Shown one piece after another: positions 1 to 8,006 of a DNA stretch of 40,822 nucleotides. How positions within the stretch are numbered: position 1 is the first letter of the stretch; each line of letters begins with the position of its first letter. The stretch comes from Paludibacteraceae bacterium (GTDB taxonomy: Bacteria; Bacteroidota; Bacteroidia; Bacteroidales; Paludibacteraceae). The DNA lies in assembly GCA_017632345.1 (NCBI GenBank), contig JAGBRL010000089.1, forward strand, positions 1 through 40,822. The letters run 5' to 3'. The notes beneath the pieces are model-generated. The model had not been told where the DNA came from and did not search any database. It saw only the letters and a list, made by a program, of their open reading frames with translations. A program made the translations under genes and the position numbers.

Positions 1-128
1 CCGATAAAATGTGTACTTTTGCCCATGGTTATGTTTTATATGTGCAATTCAAAGATAACCAAAAAGGACTGAATCTTGCAAGTCAGATTCAGTCCTAATT
101 TTTTTTATTGCTTAAAAAGTTTTATCGG
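1..128. mobile_element. Probable MITE or internally deleted IS remnant, left end cut by window edge
   Basis: The sequence CCGATAAAA at 1-9 is repeated as an exact inverted copy, TTTTATCGG, at 120-128. Just inside the left end is a Bacteroidota-type -7 box, TACTTTTG (14-21), followed at once by ATG (25-27) and a short reading frame that stops at 70-72. Just inside the right end sits a perfect 12-bp terminator hairpin (65-96). Left inverted repeat, promoter, transposase start, terminator and right inverted repeat is the order expected of an insertion sequence that has lost its middle. The right end continues as TTTTATCGGACAC, so the full inverted repeat may be GTGTCCGATAAAA and the first bases may lie outside the window. 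No transposase remains, and the parent IS family was not identified. Confidence 0.5.
65..106 (+). terminator. Rho-independent terminator inside the remnant element
   Basis: A perfect 12-bp stem (65-76 with 85-96) with an 8-nt loop is followed by AA and eight T residues. Five A residues precede it, so it may also work on the other strand. It would have ended the lost transposase transcript. Confidence 0.75.
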
Positions 129-192
129 ACACTAATAATTTAAAATTCGCTTCAAAATCATCTCGACATAATTTATAGAAGTAGCCAAAAAC

Positions 193-224
193 AAAAGGAG
201 TTGCCTTTTCGAGCGACTCCTTTT
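193..224 (-). terminator. Terminator of the secreted metalloprotease-like gene
   Basis: A 12-bp stem (193-204 with 213-224) contains one G-T pair. Read on the minus strand it is followed by TTTTGTTTTT, directly downstream of the stop codon at 263. Confidence 0.7.
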
Positions 225-262
225 ATCTTTAAGTGTTAAAACATCATTTCCAGAACAACAGA

Positions 263-2353
263 CTATCTGTTTATCAGCACCATCTTTCCGTCTATTATAT
301 AAAGACCTTTTGGCAAGGAACTTTGCACCTTTTGGTATGGGGCCTTTTGCAGCAGAAGAGTGCCGTTTGGAGCGTACACATCAACAAGCCGGTTGGGGTC
401 TGACGGTTGAGAGATGGCCGAAGCCATGTGTGTCGTGGCAGGAGTGCCGGCGGTCACGTTGAAGATGATGCGGAATGTGGCAGTTTTGCCGTTTTTATCA
501 AGGCGAAGAGCCTGCCCGAAAGTGATTTTCTGTCCGTCCGTCAGTTTGCCGGGAAACTGTCCGACAGTGAATGTCAGCGTGTTGGGATTGAACTCCGAAT
601 AGACGTGACTGTTGTAGTATGAGTTTACCTTTCCGGAAGCGTCGAACCAGTGACCGTGACCATTGGCAGTGCTTCCGGAGTTTTCCAAGTCCAGCGAGTT
701 TGGAGCCAACGCCCAGAGCGTAACAGAGCCATCTGCCGGCGAAGCGCTCCAGCTTTTCATCAGTCCGGCAATCTCCTTAGGCTGCATTTTAAATGCGTTG
801 CCGAGCGTTTGTAAATCTTTACCTGAGATTGTCACATCCGCGCCAGAGTGTCCGGTTGCATCCAAAGGAAAATTCACGTTCAGCGTAATTGTAGCGTCGG
901 CAATTGCGCCTTCGGGGTCGGTTATGTTTACATGTCCTTCGATGCCTGTGTTTACAAAAGAGAGTTGATAAGGCCATTGGTCATCATTCTTATCCTCCTC
1001 GTCCCACTTGTGGACGATGTAAGCAGATGGAGCAGGCGACACGACCAGCCAGAGCCTTTCTGTATTCTCCGGCACGACGAAGCGGAGCGTGTCGTTGGTC
1101 CAGCCAGAACCTTTTCCGTAAACCGTATCGGCGGCATTGTAAACACGTTCGCCGTCGGTCGTGAGCGCAACATATCCCACGCGGAACCCTCTCATGTCAG
1201 CCCCCTCGAACGTGTTGTAATTTGTAACCGTCTCAAAAGAGCCGTCGTCGTTCTTGTTGCACACGCCGGGGTCGCCGTCAGCCAAAGCCTCTCCGGCAGG
1301 CATCGCCGTGAAGACCGTCGCAATCTCTCCTCCGTTCTTAGGAATCTGAAGCGGAACGAGATTGTAGCCAGTACTTTGCGGTGCACTTGAGTACGCCACC
1401 TGCATTTTGCCATTTCCCAAGTCTATGAAATTATAGTGATGTTTGCCCACATAACTGGTCTTCATATCGCGCAGAGCGTCTAAATCCCACGTCGCAAACC
1501 TTGCCGCCGCATCGTAGCACTCCGCATAAAACTCATCAGAAGAGATGCCAGTCACCGCCATATAGACCTGATGCTGGTCCGCACCCTGCACCTTGTTCCC
1601 TCGCCAAATCCGACCGATGATGTCAATGCCGTGTTTTTCGGCCTGATAATAGTGAAACAGATAACTTGCATAACGCTGGTCTTCGTGCGAAATAGCCTTG
1701 TGATGATTGCTCATGTAGGTCTCCATATTGTAATTTGTCAGCGCCTCTTCCGGGTATGGCTGGAAGGACTGCCATTGGGCGGTCTGTTCCCAGTAGGTGC
1801 TGCCTTGCCCCACCTCGTAGCGAAATCCGGCAAATCCGCCCAAGTCGCATTGACACTGATATTGGAAGCTGTGTCCCATCTCGTGCGCGATAGTCGAGCC
1901 GACCGGGTGGCAGGTGCTTGGGCTGATCCACATTCCGCCGATGAGATTGTCGAATCCGGAGCCGTAAGCCATCCATTCCGTAGTGTAATATAGGCAGATG
2001 ACCATCTTATATTTATCCAAATTAGACTTTCCGACGCCAGTCTCCGCAAACTTCAGCACATTGATGTTCAAGTCGTAAAAAGACTCCAGTTTGGCGAGTA
2101 AGTCGTCAATGTCCACGCGGTATTCGCTTGGCACCGCGTCCGAATTCGGGTCGTTTTGCCCATATCCGTCGGCCCAGAAGACGATGATATTATCGCTCTC
2201 GCGGCTACGTTTTTTGCACCATTGCTTAGACTCGTCAGACTCGCTGTAGCCCTCGCTTTTCATCTGTTCAGGGATGTAAATAGACTTCTGCGCGAACGAT
2301 GCTGCCGAGCAGGCGATGCACAGGATGAGAAGAAAAATGTGTTTTTGTTTCAT
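263..2353 (-). CDS. Secreted HExxH metalloprotease-like protein with DUF4859-like region and probable T9SS sorting tail
   Basis: A 696-residue exported protein. Residues 1-21 form a signal peptide (positive start, hydrophobic stretch, ASFAQ cleavage region). A zinc-protease motif, HEMGH, lies at 157-161, and E190 in WEQTAQW is a candidate third ligand. This arrangement and the surrounding residues recall the DUF6055-type secreted proteins of Bacteroidota. Around 490-640 a beta-rich region with GHWFDASGKV and FGQALRL resembles DUF4859. The last 40 residues (VYAPNGTLLL...LPKGLYIIDGK) look like a type IX secretion C-terminal sorting domain, which fits the PorW/SprE-like gene in this window. The substrate is unknown. 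The gene stands alone between its own promoter (2445-2474) and terminator (193-224). Family names are from memory of motifs, so the exact Pfam labels are less sure than 'secreted, HExxH, T9SS cargo'. Confidence 0.75.
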   Translation of the reverse strand: MKQKHIFLLILCIACSAASFAQKSIYIPEQMKSEGYSESDESKQWCKKRSRESDNIIVFWADGYGQNDPNSDAVPSEYRVDIDDLLAKLESFYDLNINVLKFAETGVGKSNLDKYKMVICLYYTTEWMAYGSGFDNLIGGMWISPSTCHPVGSTIAHEMGHSFQYQCQCDLGGFAGFRYEVGQGSTYWEQTAQWQSFQPYPEEALTNYNMETYMSNHHKAISHEDQRYASYLFHYYQAEKHGIDIIGRIWRGNKVQGADQHQVYMAVTGISSDEFYAECYDAAARFATWDLDALRDMKTSYVGKHHYNFIDLGNGKMQVAYSSAPQSTGYNLVPLQIPKNGGEIATVFTAMPAGEALADGDPGVCNKNDDGSFETVTNYNTFEGADMRGFRVGYVALTTDGERVYNAADTVYGKGSGWTNDTLRFVVPENTERLWLVVSPAPSAYIVHKWDEEDKNDDQWPYQLSFVNTGIEGHVNITDPEGAIADATITLNVNFPLDATGHSGADVTISGKDLQTLGNAFKMQPKEIAGLMKSWSASPADGSVTLWALAPNSLDLENSGSTANGHGHWFDASGKVNSYYNSHVYSEFNPNTLTFTVGQFPGKLTDGQKITFGQALRLDKNGKTATFRIIFNVTAGTPATTHMASAISQPSDPNRLVDVYAPNGTLLLQKAPYQKVQSSLPKGLYIIDGKMVLINR

Positions 2354-2367
2354 GATGATATGTAATT

Positions 2368-2432
2368 TAAATTAGGTCGAAATGATTTTTCGGAACAAAA
2401 AGATTACAAAATGCAATTTTTAGAGGTCCCGT
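2368..2432 (+). repeat. Dispersed intergenic repeat, degenerate copy (R7)
   Basis: It shares the exact 16-mer AAATTAGGTCGAAATG with the copy at 22000-22135. It ends in AATTTTTAGAGGTCCC, a variant of the AATTTATAGAAGTTGCC box seen in other copies. It lies in the leader of the minus-strand gene, in the opposite orientation to it. Confidence 0.45.
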
Positions 2433-2444
2433 TTTAGTCTTTTG

Positions 2445-2474
2445 CAAATATATTTTAAAGTTTTGAAAGTCAAA
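2445..2474 (-). promoter_or_regulatory. Promoter of the metalloprotease-like gene
   Basis: On the minus strand, TTTG (2474-2471), an 18-nt spacer and TATATTTG (2452-2445) match the Bacteroides -33/-7 consensus. The predicted transcript start near 2438 gives a leader of about 85 nt. Confidence 0.6.
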
Positions 2475-2550
2475 ATATAAAAATGATTAAAGTCAAGCCT
2501 TAATCCTTGCAATGTCATTTTGGCATAGTGTAAATAGTAAATGCTGACAT

Positions 2551-2582
2551 TTTGTCCTGATTGTTACTCTTTAAAATCTTTG
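2551..2582 (+). promoter_or_regulatory. Candidate clpB promoter
   Basis: TTTG (2551-2554), a 20-nt spacer and AATCTTTG (2575-2582) match the Bacteroides pattern with one mismatch in the -7 box. No inverted repeat typical of a CIRCE operator was seen. Confidence 0.45.
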
Positions 2583-2682
2583 GCAAGGAATTTGAAATGT
2601 TATAAACGGAAGCGCGGACGAACCATTTAGAGGTGAACGGTGTTTCTTATATGATTTTGAATATTCACTAATTTTCTACGAT

Positions 2683-5271
2683 ATGAACTTTGACAATTTC
2701 ACAATTAAAGCGCAGGAGGTCGTTGGCGAAGCGGTAAAGATTGCGAGCAGCAACAGCCAGCAAGCTATCGAGCCTGTTCATTTGCTGAAAGCGGTTTTGA
2801 AAATCGGAGAGAGTGTAACTAACTTTGTTTTCAGCAAGTTGGGAGTAAATTCGGCTGCGGTAAACGCTGCGGCTGACAGTATGTTAACCCGTTTGCCGCG
2901 CGTGCAGGGCGGAGAACCGTATCTTTCGGGCACGGCAAACACAATTTTGTTGAAGGCGGAAGAGTACTCAAAAAAGGCCGGTGACGAATTTGTGTCGGTC
3001 GAGTACATACTATACGCATTGCTGAAAGAGCAGAGCGAGGTCTCTACTATGCTGAAAGATGCGGGACTTACAGTTTCGGACCTTGAGGCGGCTATAAAAG
3101 ACCTTCGTAAAGGAAATAACGTGACGAGCCAATCTGCAGAACAGACTTACAACTCGCTGGAGAAGTTTGCGGTGAATCTGAACGACCGCGCTCGTGCCGG
3201 CAAGCTTGACCCAGTTATCGGACGAGATGAAGAGATTCGACGTGTGTTGCAGATATTGAGCCGCCGCACAAAGAACAACCCGATCCTGATTGGTGAGCCG
3301 GGTACCGGCAAAACAGCTATCGTGGAAGGGCTAGCGCAGAGAATTGTGCGCGGTGACGTGCCGGAAAATCTGAAAAGCAAGAGACTTTACTCGCTTGATA
3401 TGGGCGCGCTTGTGGCTGGCGCTAAATATAAAGGGGAGTTTGAAGAGAGACTGAAGGCTGTCGTGAATGAAGTGCTGCAGTCTGAAGGCGAAATCATCCT
3501 TTTCATCGACGAAATTCACACTTTAGTGGGTGCCGGACGAAGCGACGGGGCGATGGATGCTGCCAATATTCTGAAGCCTGCTCTTGCGAGGGGCGAACTG
3601 CGCTCTATCGGGGCGACTACGTTGGACGAGTATCAGAAGTATTTTGAAAAGGATAAGGCTCTTGAACGACGTTTCCAGACTGTTATGGTTGACGAGCCGG
3701 ACGAGCTTAGCACTATTTCAATTCTTCGAGGTCTGAAGGAGAAATACGAAAACCATCACAAGGTGCGTATCAAGGACGAGGCGATTATCAGCGCGGTGGA
3801 ACTGTCTAGCAGATATATAACCGACAGGTTTTTGCCAGATAAGGCTATTGACCTGATTGACGAAGCGGCTGCGCGTCTCAGACTGCAGATTGACTCGGTG
3901 CCGGAGGAGCTTGACATAAAGGAACGCGCGATAAAACAGCTGGAGATTGAGCGCGAAGCGTTCAAGAGGGAAGACGACAAGCAGAAGCTTGAGTCTCTCA
4001 ATCGCGAAATATCTGAGCTGAAAGAAGAGCGTGACGAGATAAATGCTCGATGGAAGGCTGAAAAGGAAATCATCAATAAAATTCAGCAGAAAAAGATTGA
4101 TATCGAAAACTTCAGGTTTGATGCAGACAAGGCGGAGGTGGAAGGCAACTACGGACTTGTGGCTGAAATCAGATACGGCAAGATTAAGGCCGCAGAAGAG
4201 GAGATGCAGAAGCTGCAGGAGGAACTTAACGAGAAGTATTCAGACTCGCGCCTTATAAAGGAGGAGGTTGAAGGAGAGGACATCGCCTTTATTGTTTCGA
4301 GGTGGACAGGAATACCGGTAAGCAAGATGATGCAGAGCGAAAAGGAAAAGTTGCTGAATCTTGAGACTGAACTGCACAAACGTGTGGTTGGGCAGGACGA
4401 GGCTATCAGCGTGATTGCAGATGCGGTCAGACGTAGCCGTGCGGGGTTGCAGGACCCTAAGCGTCCGATCGGGTCGTTCATCTTCCTCGGCACAACTGGT
4501 GTGGGAAAGACGGAACTCTCCAAGGCTTTGGCCGAGTTCTTGTTTGACGACGAAAATATGATGACGCGTATCGATATGTCCGAATATCAGGAGAAATTCT
4601 CTGTTACAAGGCTTATCGGCTCGCCTCCGGGGTATGTCGGCTACGAAGAGGGCGGTCAATTGACCGAGGCTATCAGACGCAAACCGTACTCTGTTGTGCT
4701 TTTTGACGAAATCGAGAAGGCGCATCCGGACGTGTTCAATACGCTTCTGCAGGTGCTTGACGACGGCCGTCTGACTGACAATAAAGGTCGTGTCGTGAAT
4801 TTCAAAAACACGATAATTATAATGACCTCGAACTTGGGCTCTGACATTATCCGTGAGAAGTTTGAAGGTTTGAACGACCAGAATAGGGAAGAGGTGACAG
4901 AAGATGCAAAGGAGGCTGTGCTAGAATTGCTGAAAAAGACCGTCCGCCCTGAGTTCTTGAACCGAATAGACGAGATTGTGATGTTCTCGCCTCTTGACGA
5001 AGCTGAGATTCTGTCTATCGTCAAAATTCAGGTTGACAGCATTCTCAGAATGCTAAAGGGCAACGGGGTCACTCTGAACATCTCGGACGAGGCTCTGAAG
5101 TTCATCGCAGAGGAGGGCTACGACCCTCAGTTCGGAGCGCGTCCGGTTAAGCGCGTCATACAAAGACGCTTGCTGAACGAACTGTCTAAGAAGCTTATCT
5201 CGCAGACTGTGCAGCGCGACAAGCCTATCGTCATAGATGTGAAAGATGGAGAACTTATTTTTGAAAACTGA
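2683..5271 (+). CDS. clpB: ATP-dependent disaggregase ClpB
   Basis: An 862-residue Hsp100 hexameric ATPase, which pulls aggregated proteins apart with DnaK/DnaJ/GrpE in the cytosol. Domains in order: Clp N-terminal repeat domain (about 1-145); first AAA+ module with Walker A GEPGTGKT (204-211) and Walker B LFIDE; long coiled-coil middle domain rich in Lys/Glu (about 410-530), which marks ClpB rather than ClpA or ClpC; second AAA+ module with Walker A GTTGVGKT (603-610); C-terminal D2-small domain ending near [11 protein letters not shown]. The length is normal for the family and every motif is intact. The ATG at 2683 fits the family N-terminus ([12 protein letters not shown]). The gene is monocistronic, ended by the hairpin at 5291-5330. 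No Shine-Dalgarno sequence precedes it. Confidence 0.98.
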   Translation: MNFDNFTIKAQEVVGEAVKIASSNSQQAIEPVHLLKAVLKIGESVTNFVFSKLGVNSAAVNAAADSMLTRLPRVQGGEPYLSGTANTILLKAEEYSKKAGDEFVSVEYILYALLKEQSEVSTMLKDAGLTVSDLEAAIKDLRKGNNVTSQSAEQTYNSLEKFAVNLNDRARAGKLDPVIGRDEEIRRVLQILSRRTKNNPILIGEPGTGKTAIVEGLAQRIVRGDVPENLKSKRLYSLDMGALVAGAKYKGEFEERLKAVVNEVLQSEGEIILFIDEIHTLVGAGRSDGAMDAANILKPALARGELRSIGATTLDEYQKYFEKDKALERRFQTVMVDEPDELSTISILRGLKEKYENHHKVRIKDEAIISAVELSSRYITDRFLPDKAIDLIDEAAARLRLQIDSVPEELDIKERAIKQLEIEREAFKREDDKQKLESLNREISELKEERDEINARWKAEKEIINKIQQKKIDIENFRFDADKAEVEGNYGLVAEIRYGKIKAAEEEMQKLQEELNEKYSDSRLIKEEVEGEDIAFIVSRWTGIPVSKMMQSEKEKLLNLETELHKRVVGQDEAISVIADAVRRSRAGLQDPKRPIGSFIFLGTTGVGKTELSKALAEFLFDDENMMTRIDMSEYQEKFSVTRLIGSPPGYVGYEEGGQLTEAIRRKPYSVVLFDEIEKAHPDVFNTLLQVLDDGRLTDNKGRVVNFKNTIIIMTSNLGSDIIREKFEGLNDQNREEVTEDAKEAVLELLKKTVRPEFLNRIDEIVMFSPLDEAEILSIVKIQVDSILRMLKGNGVTLNISDEALKFIAEEGYDPQFGARPVKRVIQRRLLNELSKKLISQTVQRDKPIVIDVKDGELIFEN

Positions 5272-5290
5272 TTTATAATAGATTAAACAA

Positions 5291-5330
5291 AAGCCCCGGA
5301 GCGTCATGTTTGTGCTCCGGGGCTTATTTT
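5291..5330. terminator. Bidirectional terminator between clpB and the convergent cyclophilin gene
   Basis: A perfect 12-bp GC-rich stem (5291-5302 with 5314-5325) with an 11-nt loop has A residues before it and TTATTTT after it. It sits between two converging stop codons. Confidence 0.85.
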
Positions 5331-5348
5331 GCATATATGTGACTGCTT

Positions 5349-6149
5349 TTACTCTACAGTAACCTTCATCTTCAAATCCTTCACAGGGCGGTCGCCCACA
5401 GAAGTGGCAACCTTGGAGATTGCGTCAACCACGTCAAGCCCTTCAACCACTTCTCCGAAAACAGTGTATTCATCGTCAAGGAAAGGTGTTCCGCCTACGG
5501 TTTTGTAGTCCTTGCGCATCTGTTCTGGCATCTTGAACTCTTTGCCTTTGAACTCTTTTTCAATCTGAGCGATGATTTCGTTCTGGAGCGCGTTCAAGCC
5601 GTTTCTGTCGTTAGCGCTTACAAGTTTCTTCACTTCGGCGTCTCTCTCCTTCGCAATTTCGTTGAAGCGTTTCTGCTGAGCCTTCACGGTCATCTGCTTT
5701 TCCATTCTGTCCAACTCGGCATCGTTGTAAACCTTGCCTTTGACAATGTAGAACTGGCAGCCGGAAGAGCGCTTTTCAGGGTTCACCTGGTCGGAAGTTC
5801 TTGCAGCCGCCAAAGCTCCCTTCTTGTGATAATATTTAGGGTAAACGAACTCGGCCGGAATAGTGTATCCAACGTCGCCGGCACCAAGCTGCTTGCCAGC
5901 CGGCGCGCCTTTAGACTGAGGGTCGCCGCCTTGAATCATGAAGTCCTTGTTGACACGATGGAACAGAAGGTCATTGTAAAAACCCTCTTTCGCAAGCTTG
6001 ATGAAATTGTCGCGGTGCTGCGGAGTCTCGTCATAAAGTTTTACCTTTATGGTTCCTAAATCTGTACTAATTACAACCATATTACCTTTTTGTGCATTTG
6101 CCGTCATAAAAGACGAAATTATAAATAAAATCGAAAATAACTTCTTCAT
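5349..6149 (-). CDS. Secreted cyclophilin-type peptidyl-prolyl cis-trans isomerase
   Basis: A 266-residue periplasmic protein-folding enzyme. The start is set at 6149 because AAAGGAGG lies 7 nt upstream of that ATG and because a clean signal peptide begins there (MKKLFSILFI..., cleavage after ANA); an in-frame ATG at 6179 would add ten residues and spoil both. The cyclophilin core shows FHRVNKDFMIQGGDP (63-77), containing the catalytic Arg65, then GALAAAR, CQFYIV and FGEVVEGLDVVD. Between the CQFYIV strand and TPFLDDEYTVFG there is an approximately 80-residue charged helical insert (about 137-218), seen in many Bacteroidales homologues and absent from the compact E. coli enzymes. It has its own promoter (6256-6286) and is divergent from the L31 gene. 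Confidence 0.93.
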   Translation of the reverse strand: MKKLFSILFIISSFMTANAQKGNMVVISTDLGTIKVKLYDETPQHRDNFIKLAKEGFYNDLLFHRVNKDFMIQGGDPQSKGAPAGKQLGAGDVGYTIPAEFVYPKYYHKKGALAAARTSDQVNPEKRSSGCQFYIVKGKVYNDAELDRMEKQMTVKAQQKRFNEIAKERDAEVKKLVSANDRNGLNALQNEIIAQIEKEFKGKEFKMPEQMRKDYKTVGGTPFLDDEYTVFGEVVEGLDVVDAISKVATSVGDRPVKDLKMKVTVE

Positions 6150-6156
6150 TTCACTA

Positions 6157-6164
6157 CCTCCTTT
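6157..6164 (-). promoter_or_regulatory. Strong Shine-Dalgarno sequence deciding the cyclophilin start
   Basis: AAAGGAGG on the minus strand, 7 nt before ATG 6149. Other gene starts in the window lack such a sequence, which is normal for Bacteroidota, so this one stands out and fixes the start codon. Confidence 0.75.
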
Positions 6165-6255
6165 AAAATTTTTAATCAATTATTAATTTATTTTAATTAA
6201 TTCAGTATCAGTTAATTATGATTAATTATTTGTTTTTTGTTCAAAAAAATCACCA

Positions 6256-6286
6256 CAAAAATAAGAATTATGTTTTTTAGAACAAA
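6256..6286 (-). promoter_or_regulatory. Promoter of the cyclophilin gene
   Basis: On the minus strand, TTTG (6286-6283), a 19-nt spacer and TATTTTTG (6263-6256): both boxes match the Bacteroides consensus exactly. The predicted start near 6249 gives a leader of about 100 nt. Confidence 0.65.
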
Positions 6287-6303
6287 TATTCTTTGTAAAT
6301 TTG
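6273..6303 (+). promoter_or_regulatory. Promoter of the L31 gene
   Basis: A perfect -7 box TAAATTTG (6296-6303) lies 19 nt after a TTTT (6273-6276) in place of TTTG. The start would be near 6310. It overlaps the opposing cyclophilin promoter, so the two may compete for polymerase. Confidence 0.55.
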
Positions 6304-6364
6304 CGCTGCGATCACAAAATAGTTACCAAAATTATTTAGTATTAAAAATTAAAAAAAATTCGCA

Positions 6365-6619
6365 ATGAAGAAAGATATTCATCCAGAAAACTATCGCCCA
6401 GTGGCGTTCAAGGATATGTCAAACGGTGATGTATTCATTTCTCGCTCTACAGCAAACACAAAGGACACAATCGAAATCGACGGTGAAACATTGCCTTTGA
6501 TTAAGCTTGAAATCTCAAGCTCGTCTCACCCTTTCTTTACTGGTAAGGCTAAGATGGTGGACACTGCAGGACGTGTGGACAAGTTCATGAGCCGCTACGG
6601 AAACCGCAACAAGAAATAA
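6365..6619 (+). CDS. rpmE2: Large-subunit ribosomal protein L31, type B (zinc-free)
   Basis: An 84-residue 50S protein that bridges to the small subunit. It begins MKKDIHPENYRPVAF and carries the type B core SSSSHPFFTGKAKMVDTAGRVDKF. It has no cysteine at all, so it is the form that does not need zinc; many Bacteroidota have only this version. The length is normal. It is transcribed alone between the promoter at 6273-6303 and the terminator at 6643-6667. Confidence 0.96.
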   Translation: MKKDIHPENYRPVAFKDMSNGDVFISRSTANTKDTIEIDGETLPLIKLEISSSSHPFFTGKAKMVDTAGRVDKFMSRYGNRNKK

Positions 6620-6642
6620 TTGTGTTCGGTACGATTATAAAG

Positions 6643-6667
6643 AGAGGGGCTTTGTGCCCCTTTTTTT
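6643..6667 (+). terminator. Terminator of the L31 gene
   Basis: The stem AGGGGC/GCCCCT (6645-6650 with 6656-6661) has a 5-nt loop and is followed by a run of seven T residues ending at 6667. Confidence 0.85.
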
Positions 6668-6836
6668 GTTTTGAGGATGACTTTCGGCGGTTGAACAATT
6701 TTCTGCGTCTGCTTGTTTCTCTGAAAGCGCCGCTGCCTGCCTTTTGATGACAGTGCGAAAAATCTGTCGGTTCTGCATTCGCGTGACTATTGCGCTTTTT
6801 GAGAACCGGCCTCTTTGACTCTTAAATTTATACGTT

Positions 6837-7712
6837 ATGAGAATAATTATTTTCGGAAATAAATTCAGAAATGAGGTCGCTGATTATACGGCCACTCTGA
6901 TTCGGGCTTTGAAAAGGCACAACGGCGTTTCTATCGTTGTTGAAGAGGAATTCCTCCAGTTCCTTAAAGAGCGGAATGTGTGCATCAGCGAAATTGACGA
7001 AACTGTTTCGGGCACAGACTTTACGGCCGACACGGCTTTCAGTATTGGCGGCGACGGCACTTTCATAAGAAGCTCGGCTAAAATAGGAAAGAAGAGAATC
7101 CCTATAATTGGTATTAATGCCGGACGGCTCGGGTTTCTCGCCGATGTTGACGGTAACGAGATTGACAAGGCTGTGGCTTGCTTATTTGCCGGCAAATGCC
7201 ACATCGAGGAGAGGTCGTGGTTGAGGCTTTACACCGAAGACCATTCTTATACAGATTTCAACTACGCGCTGAACGAAATTGCGGTGCTGAAACAGGATTC
7301 GTCGGCAATGATCTCTATTCATACTTGGGTGAACGGCGTCTTTCTTAACACATATCAGGCCGACGGACTTCTTATCTCTACATCTACAGGTTCAACCGCT
7401 TATTCTATGAGCGTGGGCGGACCTATTGTCGTGCCGCAGGCTAATGATTTCATTATCACGCCAGTAGCTCCTCATAGCCTGAATGTGAGGCCGCTTATAA
7501 TTCCGGACGCATGGGAAATAGAAATAGTGGTGGAGAGCCGTAACAAACATTTCCTTATCGCGCTGGACGGCCGAAATAACGTGTTCAATGAAAAGACAAA
7601 GCTGAAGATAAAGAAGGCTGCGTTCACGACTAAGGTCATCAGGCTCGAAGACCAGGATTTCTTCCAGACTTTGCGCTCTAAGCTTATGTGGGGCTCCGGC
7701 ACAAGAAAATGA
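6837..7712 (+). CDS. nadK: NAD kinase
   Basis: A 291-residue cytosolic enzyme that phosphorylates NAD+ to NADP+. It contains the diagnostic GGDGT (71-75), the following INAGRLGFLADV stretch, and the later block LISTSTGSTAYSMSVGGPIV that builds the substrate pocket. The length is normal. The ATG at 6837 fits the family start (MRIIIFGNKF). The gene has no clear terminator. The 170 bases before it hold no recognised feature apart from an AT-rich TAAATTTA close to the start. Confidence 0.97.
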   Translation: MRIIIFGNKFRNEVADYTATLIRALKRHNGVSIVVEEEFLQFLKERNVCISEIDETVSGTDFTADTAFSIGGDGTFIRSSAKIGKKRIPIIGINAGRLGFLADVDGNEIDKAVACLFAGKCHIEERSWLRLYTEDHSYTDFNYALNEIAVLKQDSSAMISIHTWVNGVFLNTYQADGLLISTSTGSTAYSMSVGGPIVVPQANDFIITPVAPHSLNVRPLIIPDAWEIEIVVESRNKHFLIALDGRNNVFNEKTKLKIKKAAFTTKVIRLEDQDFFQTLRSKLMWGSGTRK

Positions 7713-7747
7713 TGTGCGTTCAGCCTGTTTTAGGTAAATTAGGCAAT

Positions 7748-7826
7748 TTCTATAAATTAAGTTGATGGCGTCCGAAACAAATTTTGGAACATGAAAAACA
7801 AAACGTAATTTATAGAGGTTGCCTGG
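7748..7826 (+). repeat. Dispersed intergenic repeat, copy R4
   Basis: It contains TCTATAAATTAAG, CGTCCGAAAC and the end box GTAATTTATAGAGGTTGCC. These align in order with the copies at 20546-20650 and 22000-22135. The end box lies about 180 bp before the porW-like start. Confidence 0.5.
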
Positions 7827-7834
7827 CTATATTT

Positions 7835-7865
7835 TTTGCAAGAAGCATAATTTTGATTACCTTTG
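7835..7865 (+). promoter_or_regulatory. Promoter of the porW/sprE-like gene
   Basis: TTTG (7835-7838), a 19-nt spacer and TACCTTTG (7858-7865) are an exact match to both Bacteroides boxes. It begins a few bases after the end of repeat R4 and gives a leader of about 135 nt. Confidence 0.65.
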
Positions 7866-8006
7866 TGAATTGGAAAAGTGTGTCAGCTAAGCGAGCGCTT
7901 GTTTGTTTTTTTATGTTCAGGCGACGTTTTCTGGTGCAATTTTTTGAACGGATTTTCGTTATTAACATATGGCTAATGCGAAAAAATTGCCAAGTAATTT
8001 AAATTA

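Noticed and set aside
7784..8002. A 72-codon frame before the porW-like gene
   Set aside because: It spans the repeat and the promoter, with Phe/Ile/Arg-rich composition; no start signal or homology recognised.
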